A stretch of 15,266 nt of DNA, from positions 1-15,266 of the forward strand of contig JABJQI010000078.1 in the NCBI GenBank assembly GCA_018663485.1. Direction: 5' to 3'. This document shows positions 6,963-14,641 of this stretch, piece by piece (within the stretch, counting starts at the first letter, position 1; every line of letters starts with the position of its first letter). This DNA is from Opitutia bacterium (GTDB taxonomy: Bacteria > Verrucomicrobiota > Verrucomicrobiia > Opitutales > Coraliomargaritaceae). A model generated the notes under the pieces. The model saw only the letters and a list, made by a program, of their open reading frames with translations. It was not told where the DNA came from and ran no database searches. The position numbers were made by a program, and so were the translations under genes.

Positions 6963-7472
6963 ATGAGCGAAGAAGAAACAAAATCTGTAGAAGAAGAAAA
7001 AGTAGTTGTTGACGCAGCTGTCGAGGCAGATGCCGAAGCACCTGTGAAGAAGCAAGAAACTGCTGAGGACCTTCTCAAGAGCGATCTCGATGGTGTTAAA
7101 ATCCGTCGTGCCAAGGGCAGCAAAAACATTACCGTCGGTATTGTTAATGTACTCGCTACTTTCAATAACACTAAAGTTACTTTCAGCGATCCTCGCGGTA
7201 ATGTCATTTCCTGGTCAAGTGCCGGCAAGTGCAACTTCCGTGGTTCGCGCAAATCAACTGCATACGCGGCACAAGTTGTCACGCAAGATGCAGGTCGTGT
7301 CGCGATGTCGCACGGTATGAAAGAGGTCGTCGTTAAGCTGAACGGCCCTGGTATGGGACGCGACTCAGCTGTGCGTGCGCTTCAATCTTTAGGCATGGTG
7401 GTTACCGAAATCATTGATGTGACTCCGGTCCCTCATAACGGTTGCCGTGCGCCTAAACGTCGTCGTGTCTAA
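6963..7472 (+). CDS. rpsK: 30S ribosomal protein S11 with acidic N-terminal extension
   Basis: 169 residues versus about 129 normally. S11 lies on the platform of the small subunit near the Shine-Dalgarno/anti-Shine-Dalgarno helix. The conserved protein starts at about residue 45 (KIRRAKGSKNITVGIVNVLATFNNTKVTF) and is complete, with the FRGSRKSTAYAAQV and DVTPVPHNGCRAPKRRRV landmarks. Residues 1-44 are an added segment rich in Glu, Asp, Val and Ala. The only alternative downstream start inside it is a GTG at 7044-7046 without a Shine-Dalgarno sequence, so the ATG at 6963 is preferred. The first ATG sits 17 bases after rpsM. Whether the extension is retained in the mature ribosome cannot be told from the sequence. 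Confidence 0.95.
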   Translation: MSEEETKSVEEEKVVVDAAVEADAEAPVKKQETAEDLLKSDLDGVKIRRAKGSKNITVGIVNVLATFNNTKVTFSDPRGNVISWSSAGKCNFRGSRKSTAYAAQVVTQDAGRVAMSHGMKEVVVKLNGPGMGRDSAVRALQSLGMVVTEIIDVTPVPHNGCRAPKRRRV

Positions 7473-7488
7473 GGTGCTACTGCCACCT
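7472..7488 (+). other. Hairpin at the rpsK stop, in the rpsD leader
   Basis: AGGTG at 7472-7476 pairs with CACCT at 7484-7488 around a seven-base loop; the first A is the last base of the rpsK stop codon. An AT-only stretch (atatatataatta) follows. The rpsD Shine-Dalgarno sequence AAGGA is 33 bases further on. It could be an rpsD leader structure. Confidence 0.35.
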
Positions 7489-7534
7489 AGATATATATAA
7501 TTAGTCTGCAGATAACCTATTAAGGAATAAAACT

Positions 7535-8143
7535 ATGTCCCGTTACACTGGACCAACAACTCGCATCAATCGCCGCTTCGGTCAGGCTATTTTCGCGCCT
7601 ACTAAGGCATTCGAGCGTAAGCCACACCCTCCTGGTCAACATGGCCCGCGTCTGCGCCGTAAATTTAGCGAATACGCTGTCGGCCTGAACGAAAAGCAAA
7701 AGCTTCGTTTCATGTATGGCATCACGGAAAAACAATTCCGTCTAACTTTTGAAAAAGCTAAAAACACTCGTGGCGTAACTGGTGAGATCTTTCTCCAGAT
7801 GCTCGAAACACGTTTGGACAGTGTTATCTACCGCCTCGGCTTTGCAAAGTCACGCGCTGGAGCTCGTCAGTTTGTTGGTCACGGCCACATTTGCGTGAAC
7901 GGCCAGAAGACCGACATCGCTTCTTTCATCGTCAAGGAAGGCGACGAAATCGAAGTGCGTGAGCGCACCTCATCTCGCCAGCTTGCAACACGCAGCATGG
8001 AAGAGAGCCAAGGTCGCACCGTCCCTGAGTGGTTAACACTCAATGCGGACGCACTCAAGGCAACTATCAACCGCCTTCCGTCTACAGAAGAAACTGAAAA
8101 TAGCATTAACGTTCAACTCATCGTTGAATTTTACAGCCGATAG
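7535..8143 (+). CDS. rpsD: 30S ribosomal protein S4 (zinc-free form)
   Basis: 202 residues, normal for S4. S4 nucleates assembly of the 16S 5' domain, lines the mRNA entry pore with S3 and S5, and in several bacteria represses its own operon. The N-terminus (MSRYTGPTTRINRRFGQ) has the conserved RYTGP box; the N-terminal CxxC-type zinc ligands of some S4 proteins are absent. The S4 RNA-binding domain is clear at about 91-150, with LETRLDSVIYRLGFAKSRAGARQFVGHGHICVNGQ. The protein ends in the conserved LIVEFYSR. AAGGA at 7522-7526, eight bases from the ATG, is one of the best Shine-Dalgarno sites in this cluster. That suggests S4 translation is set more independently than its neighbours. Confidence 0.97.
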   Translation: MSRYTGPTTRINRRFGQAIFAPTKAFERKPHPPGQHGPRLRRKFSEYAVGLNEKQKLRFMYGITEKQFRLTFEKAKNTRGVTGEIFLQMLETRLDSVIYRLGFAKSRAGARQFVGHGHICVNGQKTDIASFIVKEGDEIEVRERTSSRQLATRSMEESQGRTVPEWLTLNADALKATINRLPSTEETENSINVQLIVEFYSR

Positions 8144-8157
8144 TCAGTTCTCGTTTA

Positions 8158-8172
8158 TGACCTCTCTGGTCA
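8158..8172 (+). other. Hairpin in the rpsD-rpoA spacer
   Basis: TGACC at 8158-8162 pairs perfectly with GGTCA at 8168-8172 around TCTCT. It lies 14 bases after the rpsD stop in a 71-base spacer. There is no T-run, so read-through into rpoA is expected. Possible processing or attenuation element; low weight on its own. Confidence 0.35.
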
Positions 8173-8214
8173 GACATTAGTAATTCATTGTAATCAGTTA
8201 AAACAAAGCATATT

Positions 8215-9216
<1,002 letters not shown>

Positions 9217-9247
9217 TCCCGCCTTTTAGGCACAAGTAATTTAGAAC

Positions 9248-9859
9248 ATGCGTCACAGCAAAAGAAGACATTCACTCGGGGTTTCCGCACCTCATTTATC
9301 CGCCATGATGGGCAACCTCTCCGTTGCACTCATCACACATGGTCGTATTCAAACAACATTAACTAAAGCCAAGGCGCTTCGTCCTTTCATCGAGAAGATC
9401 ATTACCTTCGCGAAGAAGGCAGAAGCTGCAAACGACACTGCACGCAAGTTGCACTTCCGTCGTTTGGCTATCGCTCGTGTTCGCGACAAAAAAGCAGTCG
9501 CTAAGCTGTTTGATGAACTCGCTAGCGAGTTCACCGAGCGAAATGGCGGCTACACACGTATCTATAAGGTTGGTCAACGTATTGGCGATGCTGCTGAAAT
9601 GGCATTGATCGAACTGATTGACGGCAACGACGAGGGCTACTCTAAGAAGTCGGCTAAAAAAACAGCTAAGAAGGCAACCAAAGTTGAAGCAGAAGTAACG
9701 GAAGCGGAAGCAACTGAAACGGAAGTCACGGAAGCGGAAGCAACTGAAACGGAAGCAACTCAAACGGTCGCTAAAAAAACAGTTAAGAAGGCAGCTAAAA
9801 AAGCAGCTAAGAAGGCAGTTAAAAAAGAAGCCCCAGCTAAAGAGGATACGGACGGATAG
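9248..9859 (+). CDS. rplQ: 50S ribosomal protein L17 with repetitive Lys/Ala/Glu tail
   Basis: 203 residues versus 115-130 for most L17. L17 lies near the peptide exit on the solvent side of the large subunit. The conserved core is residues 1 to about 126: MRHSKRRHSLGVSAPHLSAMMGNL, the LI-HGRIQTTLTKAKALRPFIEKIIT box, and the C-terminal Y-RIYKVGQRIGDAAEMALIELI. The remaining 75 residues are low complexity: Lys-Lys-Ala repeats (about 132-144), Glu/Thr/Ala repeats (about 146-172) with an internal 30-bp tandem duplication, and again AKK-type repeats like those of histone H1 (about 175-193). The frame stays open through the tail and stops at TAG 9857, just before the terminator, so the tail appears genuine. 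Last gene of the operon. Confidence 0.96.
   Translation: MRHSKRRHSLGVSAPHLSAMMGNLSVALITHGRIQTTLTKAKALRPFIEKIITFAKKAEAANDTARKLHFRRLAIARVRDKKAVAKLFDELASEFTERNGGYTRIYKVGQRIGDAAEMALIELIDGNDEGYSKKSAKKTAKKATKVEAEVTEAEATETEVTEAEATETEATQTVAKKTVKKAAKKAAKKAVKKEAPAKEDTDG
9698..9757 (+). repeat. 30-bp tandem repeat in the rplQ tail
   Basis: Two consecutive 30-bp units (9698-9727 and 9728-9757) are identical except for the last codon (GTC versus GCA). Each encodes ten residues of the pattern TEAEATETE plus V or A. Shorter related Glu-Ala codons flank both sides, consistent with growth by replication slippage. Confidence 0.9.
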
Positions 9860-9880
9860 TCCCTCTCATCATGCACTTTC

Positions 9881-9911
9881 AAAAGCCCGTCCAATTGGAC
9901 GGGCTTTTTTT
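9881..9911 (+). terminator. Rho-independent terminator of the ribosomal operon
   Basis: AAAAGCCCGTCC at 9881-9892 pairs perfectly with GGACGGGCTTTT at 9897-9908 around an AATT loop, followed by a run of seven T (9905-9911). It lies 21 bases after the rplQ stop. The stem is 12 bp with eight GC-dominated pairs, a textbook terminator. Because of the A-run on the left it could also terminate leftward transcription, though no minus-strand gene nearby needs it more than the candidate at 10117-10148. Confidence 0.97.
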
Positions 9912-9945
9912 GGTTCATCATCGATTCATTGGGAAGTCTCGATTG

Positions 9946-9961
9946 AAACGACAGGTCGTTT
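9946..9961. repeat. Inverted repeat downstream of rplQ
   Basis: AAACGAC and GTCGTTT are separated by AG; as a hairpin this gives six pairs with a CAGG loop. It lies 35 bases after the operon terminator in non-coding DNA (9912-10179), where I see no ORF and no RNA gene. Confidence 0.5.
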
Positions 9962-10021
9962 TACCTAAGAGGCAAGGGACCCGTGACCGGGGGCTTGTTT
10001 GAGCAATTGATCGCGATAGGA

Positions 10022-10082
10022 GTGTGGGCGACTCGCCCACATTCACGCAGTGCGCCTGCGAAGGAGGGCGAGTCGCCCTCCC
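10022..10082. repeat. Array of three adjacent GC-rich palindromes (REP/BIME-like)
   Basis: Three stem-loops follow each other with 2-4 base spacers. The first is TGTGGGCGA-C-TCGCCCACA (10023-10041). The second is CGCAG-TGCGC-CTGCG (10046-10060). The third is GGAGGGCGA-G-TCGCCCTCC (10063-10081). The outer two share the core GGGCGA/TCGCCC with opposite centre bases (C and G), as expected for two related palindromic units in one composite element. No T-run, ORF or transposase is next to it. This matches the layout of repetitive extragenic palindromes, but copy number elsewhere in the genome cannot be seen from here. Confidence 0.65.
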
Positions 10083-10116
10083 TCCTTTGCCCTTTTCGCA
10101 CTAATTGATGATGTAC

Positions 10117-10148
10117 AAAAAACGCAGTCTCAGATGAGCCGCGCTTTT
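10117..10148 (-). terminator. Probable terminator of the minus-strand AsmA-like gene
   Basis: On the minus strand an AAAAGCGC... arm (from 10148) and a ...GCGTTTTTT arm (to 10117) form an imperfect stem: AAAA/TTTT and GCG/CGC with one bulge, then a G-C pair and GAG/CTC closing an ATCT loop. It ends in six T. It lies 31 bases past the stop of the gene at 10180. The stem has bulges and one mismatch, so the confidence is moderate. Confidence 0.55.
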
Positions 10149-10179
10149 GTGGGTAAAGCTTTGGGTGTCATGCGGGAGT

Positions 10180-10944
10180 TTAATTGCCGAACAGGCTTTT
10201 GATGCTGTCGGTCGCCTTCTCGAGTGCAGCTTCGCCTTGTTCGAGTACGTCTTTGCCCCCTTCGCCGACAAGGTCGCCTGTACCTGCAAGAGCGGGGCCG
10301 ATTGATGTCAGCACTTCGGTAATGATGAGGTCGATGATTTCGGGCATGCTCTTGTTGTTGCCGTCTTCGCCAATGTCATTCATCTCGATGCGTGGGAGTG
10401 GCACGGTTGTGCCCGCGCCCATTAGGCCTAGAAAGACGGTGCCGTCTTCAATGACGAGCTGTTTAATAACGACTTGCTTTGCGGAGCCTTCTTTTGCTGG
10501 AACTGCTTCTTCTAATTCGGGCGCGTTCTCGTTTGCACTACTCGTGAAAGCATCGATATTTTCCATCAGTGCTTTGATGTTAGAGCTCATCAGTGTCTTT
10601 TCGTAGCTGATTTCAGGCTTCTTAATGATGATTTTGTTAATGATGATCGCATCGCTAAGGATGGTACTAGTATCAATATCGACCTCGATTTGGCCGAGGG
10701 CGAAGATATTTTCGCTCTTATAGCCATCTGGGTTGCCAACGTAGAGGCCGGTGAGTGTGCCATTGCCGGAAAGAAAAGAAAGATTTACCTCATCCAGACG
10801 CACGGGAGTTTGAGTGATTTCTGGGCCGAATTTTTCGACAGCAGTCTTAATGCCTTTATTCAAGGTGCTTGAGCCGAGGAAATAAATCGCGGCCACCGCG
10901 GCAACTGCAAGAATTACGAGGAATAGGAATATTTTTTTTATCAT
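10180..10944 (-). CDS. AsmA-like membrane-anchored protein of unknown function
   Basis: 254 residues. An N-terminal hydrophobic segment at about 4-23 follows a Lys-Lys pair, giving a signal anchor with the rest in the periplasm. Residues about 25-115 (GIKTAVEKFGP, TPVRLDEVNLSFLSGNGTLTGLYVGNP, then repeated I-I-beta strands and IKKPEISYE) resemble the start of AsmA/DUF748-type proteins. That family includes E. coli AsmA and TamB-like lipid-transport or outer-membrane biogenesis factors. The protein is short for AsmA proper (about 600) and is probably a small relative. A charged Ala/Glu/Ser segment lies at about 135-155 and a Gly-rich helical end at about 220-254. No Shine-Dalgarno sequence is visible. 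It is divergent from the rhomboid gene with 56 bases between. The function is a family-level guess. Confidence 0.75.
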   Translation of the reverse strand: MIKKIFLFLVILAVAAVAAIYFLGSSTLNKGIKTAVEKFGPEITQTPVRLDEVNLSFLSGNGTLTGLYVGNPDGYKSENIFALGQIEVDIDTSTILSDAIIINKIIIKKPEISYEKTLMSSNIKALMENIDAFTSSANENAPELEEAVPAKEGSAKQVVIKQLVIEDGTVFLGLMGAGTTVPLPRIEMNDIGEDGNNKSMPEIIDLIITEVLTSIGPALAGTGDLVGEGGKDVLEQGEAALEKATDSIKSLFGN

Positions 10945-11000
10945 ATACGTGTTGCGTTAATTGATTGATTGCGTGCTGAAGAATAGCGCATAATCGCCAT
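10945..11000. promoter_or_regulatory. Divergent intergenic region, AsmA-like / rhomboid
   Basis: 56 bases must hold both promoters. On the + strand TTGATT (10965-10970) and CATAAT (10989-10994), 18 bases apart, are a weak sigma-70-like pair, but they would put the transcription start at the rhomboid ATG, implying a leaderless message. A perfect 12-bp palindrome CGCCATATGGCG (10995-11006) covers that ATG. Neither is strong evidence alone. Confidence 0.25.
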
Positions 11001-11948
11001 ATGGCGAGCTTGAAAGCAATGGAAAGTAAGGAGCTGCCGGATGGTTTAGTCGATTTTGAGCCGGATGAGGGGCTTGTCGCGGTGGCGGTGTTTGATGATT
11101 ATGTCAAAGCGGGAGAAGCCGGGCTGGCGATTTTGGCGATGGGTAATGCGTATTGGATGATTCTGCATGATGAGCGCTATGTGATTTGTGTGGAGGAGAT
11201 TCGGTACGCAGCGGTTAGTGCTGAGTTCGAGGCATTGGCGGCCTTGGAGGTTGGGCGCGTCCGTGGTGCTCGCTTTGAGTATCAGGAGTTTGATTTCGGC
11301 TGGCTGTCGTTTGCTCTGTATGCTGCGGTATTAATCGCCTGCTTTGTGTGGCAAGGGAGCGCCGGCATTGTCTCGGTGGGACAGGCGGATTCGGTGGCCA
11401 TGGTCCAAGGTTCGCAGTGGTGGCGAGCGGTCACTGCGCTGACCTTGCACGCAGATGTGGTGCACTTGGTCTCCAATTTAATTTCGGGCCTAGGTTTTGC
11501 GTTTTTTGTCTGTCGCTTTTTTGGTGCAGGTCCTGGTTGGCTGCTAGTGTTGCTCAGCGGCATCGCTGGAAATGTGCTCAATGCGCTAGTTTATTATCCA
11601 GTGGTGCATTATTCGATTGGGGCCTCGACTGCAGTGTTTGGCGCCTTGGGTCTGTTGACGGGGGTCGGTATCTGGGCGGCCGTTATAGACCCATACCAAC
11701 GGCTGTCGTTGCCGCGTTGGTTCATTCCTGTGTTTGGTGGGCTGACTTTGTTAGGATTATTTGGAGTTGGGGATGGGAATGTAGATGTCGCCGCGCATAT
11801 TAGTGGATTTGCCTGTGGCACCGCCTTCGGAGTGCTGGGGGCCTGTGTGCAGCGCTGGTTTTGCTTTTTGCAGCGTTGGTCAATTGCTTGCGGAGCACTA
11901 TCCTTGGGTTTGTTGGCCTTGGCGTGGTATACGACGGTTGTGGCATGA
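11001..11948 (+). CDS. Rhomboid family intramembrane serine protease
   Basis: 315 residues. Rhomboids cleave membrane proteins within the bilayer using a Ser-His dyad. A soluble N-terminal region (about 1-95, no recognised domain) precedes the membrane core. TM1 lies at about 102-118. The conserved WWRAVTALTLHADVVHLVSNL at about 140-160 supplies His150, His155 and Asn159 of the oxyanion region. The catalytic serine is Ser209 in GASTAVFG (family GxSGxxxG, here Thr in place of the second Gly). The catalytic His266 lies in DVAAHISGFACG. Further TM helices lie at about 178-198, 207-228, 240-255, 262-285 and 295-313. All catalytic positions are present, so it is predicted active; the substrate is unknown. 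No Shine-Dalgarno sequence is evident. The coding strand is markedly G/T-rich compared with the ribosomal genes. Confidence 0.92.
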   Translation: MASLKAMESKELPDGLVDFEPDEGLVAVAVFDDYVKAGEAGLAILAMGNAYWMILHDERYVICVEEIRYAAVSAEFEALAALEVGRVRGARFEYQEFDFGWLSFALYAAVLIACFVWQGSAGIVSVGQADSVAMVQGSQWWRAVTALTLHADVVHLVSNLISGLGFAFFVCRFFGAGPGWLLVLLSGIAGNVLNALVYYPVVHYSIGASTAVFGALGLLTGVGIWAAVIDPYQRLSLPRWFIPVFGGLTLLGLFGVGDGNVDVAAHISGFACGTAFGVLGACVQRWFCFLQRWSIACGALSLGLLALAWYTTVVA

Positions 11949-12183
11949 TCCTCAAAAGAGCGGTGGGTTGGCGGAATTAGAAGTTAGTTGCTGATGCACA
12001 GCAGATCATCGACCGACTCTCGTTTGCCAATCTTGAATCAGGGCCATGGTGGCGCAACTGATTGATAAAAGAAACCTAACTGGCTTGGCCATCACGATAG
12101 ACCTTCGGGCTCGCTGCTGAATCGCGCAAGATGTGCTTGGCAAAGTGCTTTACCTTCTGTTGGGAACTAGTTAGCTCTGGGTT
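11949..12183. other. Non-coding gap between rhomboid and kdsD genes
   Basis: 235 bases without a convincing gene, tRNA or terminator. On the minus strand, roughly 12165 down to about 12077, there is a short open stretch with amino-acid composition like real protein, ending in a stop, but it has no start and no recognised homologue. It could be a gene or element remnant. The promoter of the kdsD unit should lie here, but I found no good -35/-10 pair and no Shine-Dalgarno sequence before the ATG at 12184. Confidence 0.4.
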
Positions 12184-13167
12184 ATGAGTAATTTAGGTCT
12201 CAGTCGACTCGATGTAGGGCGTCAATCAATGCAGGCGGAGGCGGCGGCAATCCAAATCGCGGCAGAGCGTTTGGATGCTGCCTTTGAGCGCGCATTGGAT
12301 TTGATCTTAAAGTCCGGCAGTAAGTTGGTAATTTGTGGCATCGGTAAGTCTGGGCACATCGGCACGAAGCTGGCGGCGACTTTATCGAGTTGTGGTATCC
12401 CTTCAGTGTTCTTGCATGCGGCTGAGGCTATTCATGGTGATCTGGGTGTGTATCAGCCCGGTGATCCGACGATCGTGTTGTCGAAGAGCGGCAGCACGGC
12501 GGAGGTGCTGCGCTTGATGCCGATGTTTAAAAAACTTAAGTCTCCTGTGATTGCGATTGTCGGCAACATGGACTCTCCGATCGCGGCAGCAGCCGATGTG
12601 GTGTTGGATGGCAGTGTCGAGCGTGAGGCTGATCCGCTGAATTTAATGCCGACGTCAAGCTCAACGGTGAGCTTGGCGATTGGCGATGCCCTAGCTGCGG
12701 CATTGGTTAAAGCGCGTGATTTCACCAAAGAGGAATTCGCGAGCTTTCATCCCGGTGGACAGCTTGGGCGTAATCTTCTGATGACAGTGGCAGATGTGAT
12801 GCACGTGGTCGATCAGGTCGCCTGCGCGCAAGCTGAAGAAACCCTGCGCGAAGTGGTGATTCGGATGACGAAGTTTCCTTTCGGGGCCGCTTGCATCGTG
12901 GATGCGGCGAATGGCTTGGCTGGAATTATAACGGATGGCGATATTCGCCGCATTCTTTCGCAGGAAGGTGATATTCTGAATTTCAAAGTGGGGGATTGCA
13001 TGACGAAATCTCCAATCTCGACGCGGCCGAATGTGCCCATGGGCGACGCGGTGCGTATGATGGAAGATCGCAGTTCACAAATTTCGGTGCTACCAGTAGT
13101 CGCAGAGGGCGGCGAGCTGTTGGGTTTGCTGCGTCTGCACGATGCCTACCAACCGAGCTATTCATAA
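12184..13167 (+). CDS. kdsD: D-arabinose 5-phosphate isomerase (KdsD/KpsF family)
   Basis: 327 residues, the size of E. coli KdsD (328). It interconverts D-ribulose 5-phosphate and D-arabinose 5-phosphate, the first step of KDO synthesis for LPS core, in the cytosol. The N-terminal SIS domain (about 36-180) has GIGKSGHIGTKLAATLSSCG at 52-71, HAAEAIHGDLG and SKSGST at 100-105. By alignment the catalytic set Lys59, Glu111, Glu152 and His193 of E. coli corresponds here to Lys55, Glu107, Glu148 and His189 (in FHPGGQLGR). Two CBS domains follow, at about 201-258 (ITDGDIRR) and about 268-325. The next gene starts 9 bases after the stop and encodes an O-antigen-ligase-like protein, which supports an LPS role. 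Confidence 0.95.
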   Translation: MSNLGLSRLDVGRQSMQAEAAAIQIAAERLDAAFERALDLILKSGSKLVICGIGKSGHIGTKLAATLSSCGIPSVFLHAAEAIHGDLGVYQPGDPTIVLSKSGSTAEVLRLMPMFKKLKSPVIAIVGNMDSPIAAAADVVLDGSVEREADPLNLMPTSSSTVSLAIGDALAAALVKARDFTKEEFASFHPGGQLGRNLLMTVADVMHVVDQVACAQAEETLREVVIRMTKFPFGAACIVDAANGLAGIITDGDIRRILSQEGDILNFKVGDCMTKSPISTRPNVPMGDAVRMMEDRSSQISVLPVVAEGGELLGLLRLHDAYQPSYS

Positions 13168-13176
13168 GGCATTGCT

Positions 13177-14634
13177 ATGGGATCTCCATCTGTTGCGCCC
13201 CGTGAATGGGCGGTTGTTGCGGTCGGTGGCTTAACGTTGGCCTTTACAGCTTGGGGGCTGGCAGGTGTAGAGCTCTGGTCGTTACATACTTTATTAGGAG
13301 GCGGCTTGTTGACCTGGCTATTTTCAGTTGTGCCGATGCCGCAGAAGTGGAATGGGACAGACGGTGAGCATGGAAATGAGCAAAATGTAAAACGCCTGCT
13401 GAAGTTTCCAGTCTTTTGGCTGGGGCTGGCTTTTCTGTTCTATATTGGCATCCAGGGGCTAAACCCTGCGTGGGAGCTGCTGAGGGATGACGGGGGCTGG
13501 TGGGTCGAGAAGGTGGAGTCTGTGAGCTGGCTACCTGCTGGGGTCGACACCAGCTATGTGCCGATGAATGCGTTTCGCGTGTTGGCGAGTTTCGCGGCGG
13601 CGTTTACTTTGGTTTGCGGATTGTGGGTCGGGGTGCGTCGGCGTAGCAGTGCGGTGCTCTTGCTGTGGACTTTGGTGATCAGTGGTGTGTGCATGGCGAT
13701 CGTGGCGATATTGCAAAAGTTCTCTGGCGCAGATGCGGTGCTGTGGACAGTGAGATCATCGAACCTTAATTTTTGGGGCACGTTCTTCTATCGAAATGAG
13801 GGAGTGGCCTATCTGAACTTGATTATCTGCGCCTGTGGCGTGCTCTATTTTTACCATTTCAATCAAGCAGAGCGTCGCGGGCAGAGTGGTGGGCCGTACT
13901 TACTACTCTTTGTATTTGTGGCAGTTCTGTATACGTCGATTGGTTTGGCGCTTTCGCGGGGCGGGATTCTTTTTGGTGGTGTGATGATGGCCTGCTTCTG
14001 TCTCGCGGCCGCTGCGCGTTGGCTGTTTTCGAACTCAGTGCGCAATTCGATTCTTTTGACGCTGCTGATTGGGTCTTTGCTGGGTGGTGGCGGCTATATG
14101 ATGTTTCAATACGTCGATATTCAAGACATCGAGACGCGTTTCGGTAATATAGAAGAAGCGATCCAAACAGCTGACGAAGACTCGCGAGCGATCACGACCA
14201 AAGTGACTTGGGAGATGGCGCAAGAGGAGTTGTGGCTCGGTTGGGGAGCGGGTTCATGGCGCTACATATTCCCGATGTATCAGAAGAGTTACCCTGAGAT
14301 TTACTATCAGCGTTATCATCCCAAGCGTGGCTGGATTGGTCGAAAGGTCTTTCACTACGCGCACAATGATGTTGTGCAGTTTCTCTGTGAGTATGGGCTC
14401 CTTGGCTGTGGTATGTTGCTGCTGATTTTCGGCTATTGGGTCTGGAACCTGCTGTTTCGAGCGTCGGGCAATGCCCTCAGCGCGCTGATGCTGATGATTG
14501 GTCTCAGCACGGCATTTGGGCACGCTTTTGTGGACTTCATCTTTCAAAGTCCTGTCTATTGGCTTGCGCTCAATGGCTTGCTTTGTGTCAGTGTGAAGCT
14601 GCTCTCGCTGCATAGTGAGCGCGTCTATCGCTAA
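13177..14634 (+). CDS. O-antigen ligase / Wzy_C-like polytopic membrane protein
   Basis: 485 residues with about 10-12 hydrophobic segments (for example 12-30, 38-52, 76-93, 133-152, 157-178, 208-226, 240-257, 262-280, 290-308, 405-425, 436-455, 459-475). The family (WaaL, Wzy, bacterial polymerase/ligase) transfers or polymerises undecaprenyl-linked glycans at the periplasmic face. Typical features are a long loop between TM segments (about 310-400) with GWGAGSWRYIFPMYQ and FHYAHNDVVQFLCEYGLLG, containing His393 and His396 in the ligase-like H..HND..Q...E.G pattern, and the earlier FFYRNEGVAYLNL and ALSRGG boxes. AAGG at 13166-13169 overlaps the kdsD stop, suggesting coupling. Ligase cannot be separated from polymerase or protein glycosylase by sequence alone. 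Confidence 0.82.
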   Translation: MGSPSVAPREWAVVAVGGLTLAFTAWGLAGVELWSLHTLLGGGLLTWLFSVVPMPQKWNGTDGEHGNEQNVKRLLKFPVFWLGLAFLFYIGIQGLNPAWELLRDDGGWWVEKVESVSWLPAGVDTSYVPMNAFRVLASFAAAFTLVCGLWVGVRRRSSAVLLLWTLVISGVCMAIVAILQKFSGADAVLWTVRSSNLNFWGTFFYRNEGVAYLNLIICACGVLYFYHFNQAERRGQSGGPYLLLFVFVAVLYTSIGLALSRGGILFGGVMMACFCLAAAARWLFSNSVRNSILLTLLIGSLLGGGGYMMFQYVDIQDIETRFGNIEEAIQTADEDSRAITTKVTWEMAQEELWLGWGAGSWRYIFPMYQKSYPEIYYQRYHPKRGWIGRKVFHYAHNDVVQFLCEYGLLGCGMLLLIFGYWVWNLLFRASGNALSALMLMIGLSTAFGHAFVDFIFQSPVYWLALNGLLCVSVKLLSLHSERVYR

Positions 14635-14641
14635 GCAGCCG

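Noticed and set aside
10022..10082. CRISPR array reading of the repeated palindromes
   Set aside because: There are only two related units, with no repeat-spacer periodicity and no cas genes.
10184..10606. Plus-strand open frame of 140 residues opposite the AsmA-like gene
   Set aside because: Ser/Pro-rich composition typical of an antisense shadow; the minus-strand frame has a membrane anchor and family-like pattern.
10995..11006. Palindrome CGCCATATGGCG over the rhomboid start as an operator
   Set aside because: Twelve bases, a single occurrence and no second site; it may be chance. Kept only as a remark on the intergenic region.
14635..14641. Terminator between the convergent O-antigen-ligase-like and LOG genes
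   Set aside because: Only 7 bases separate the stops, and no stem with a T-run is visible there.
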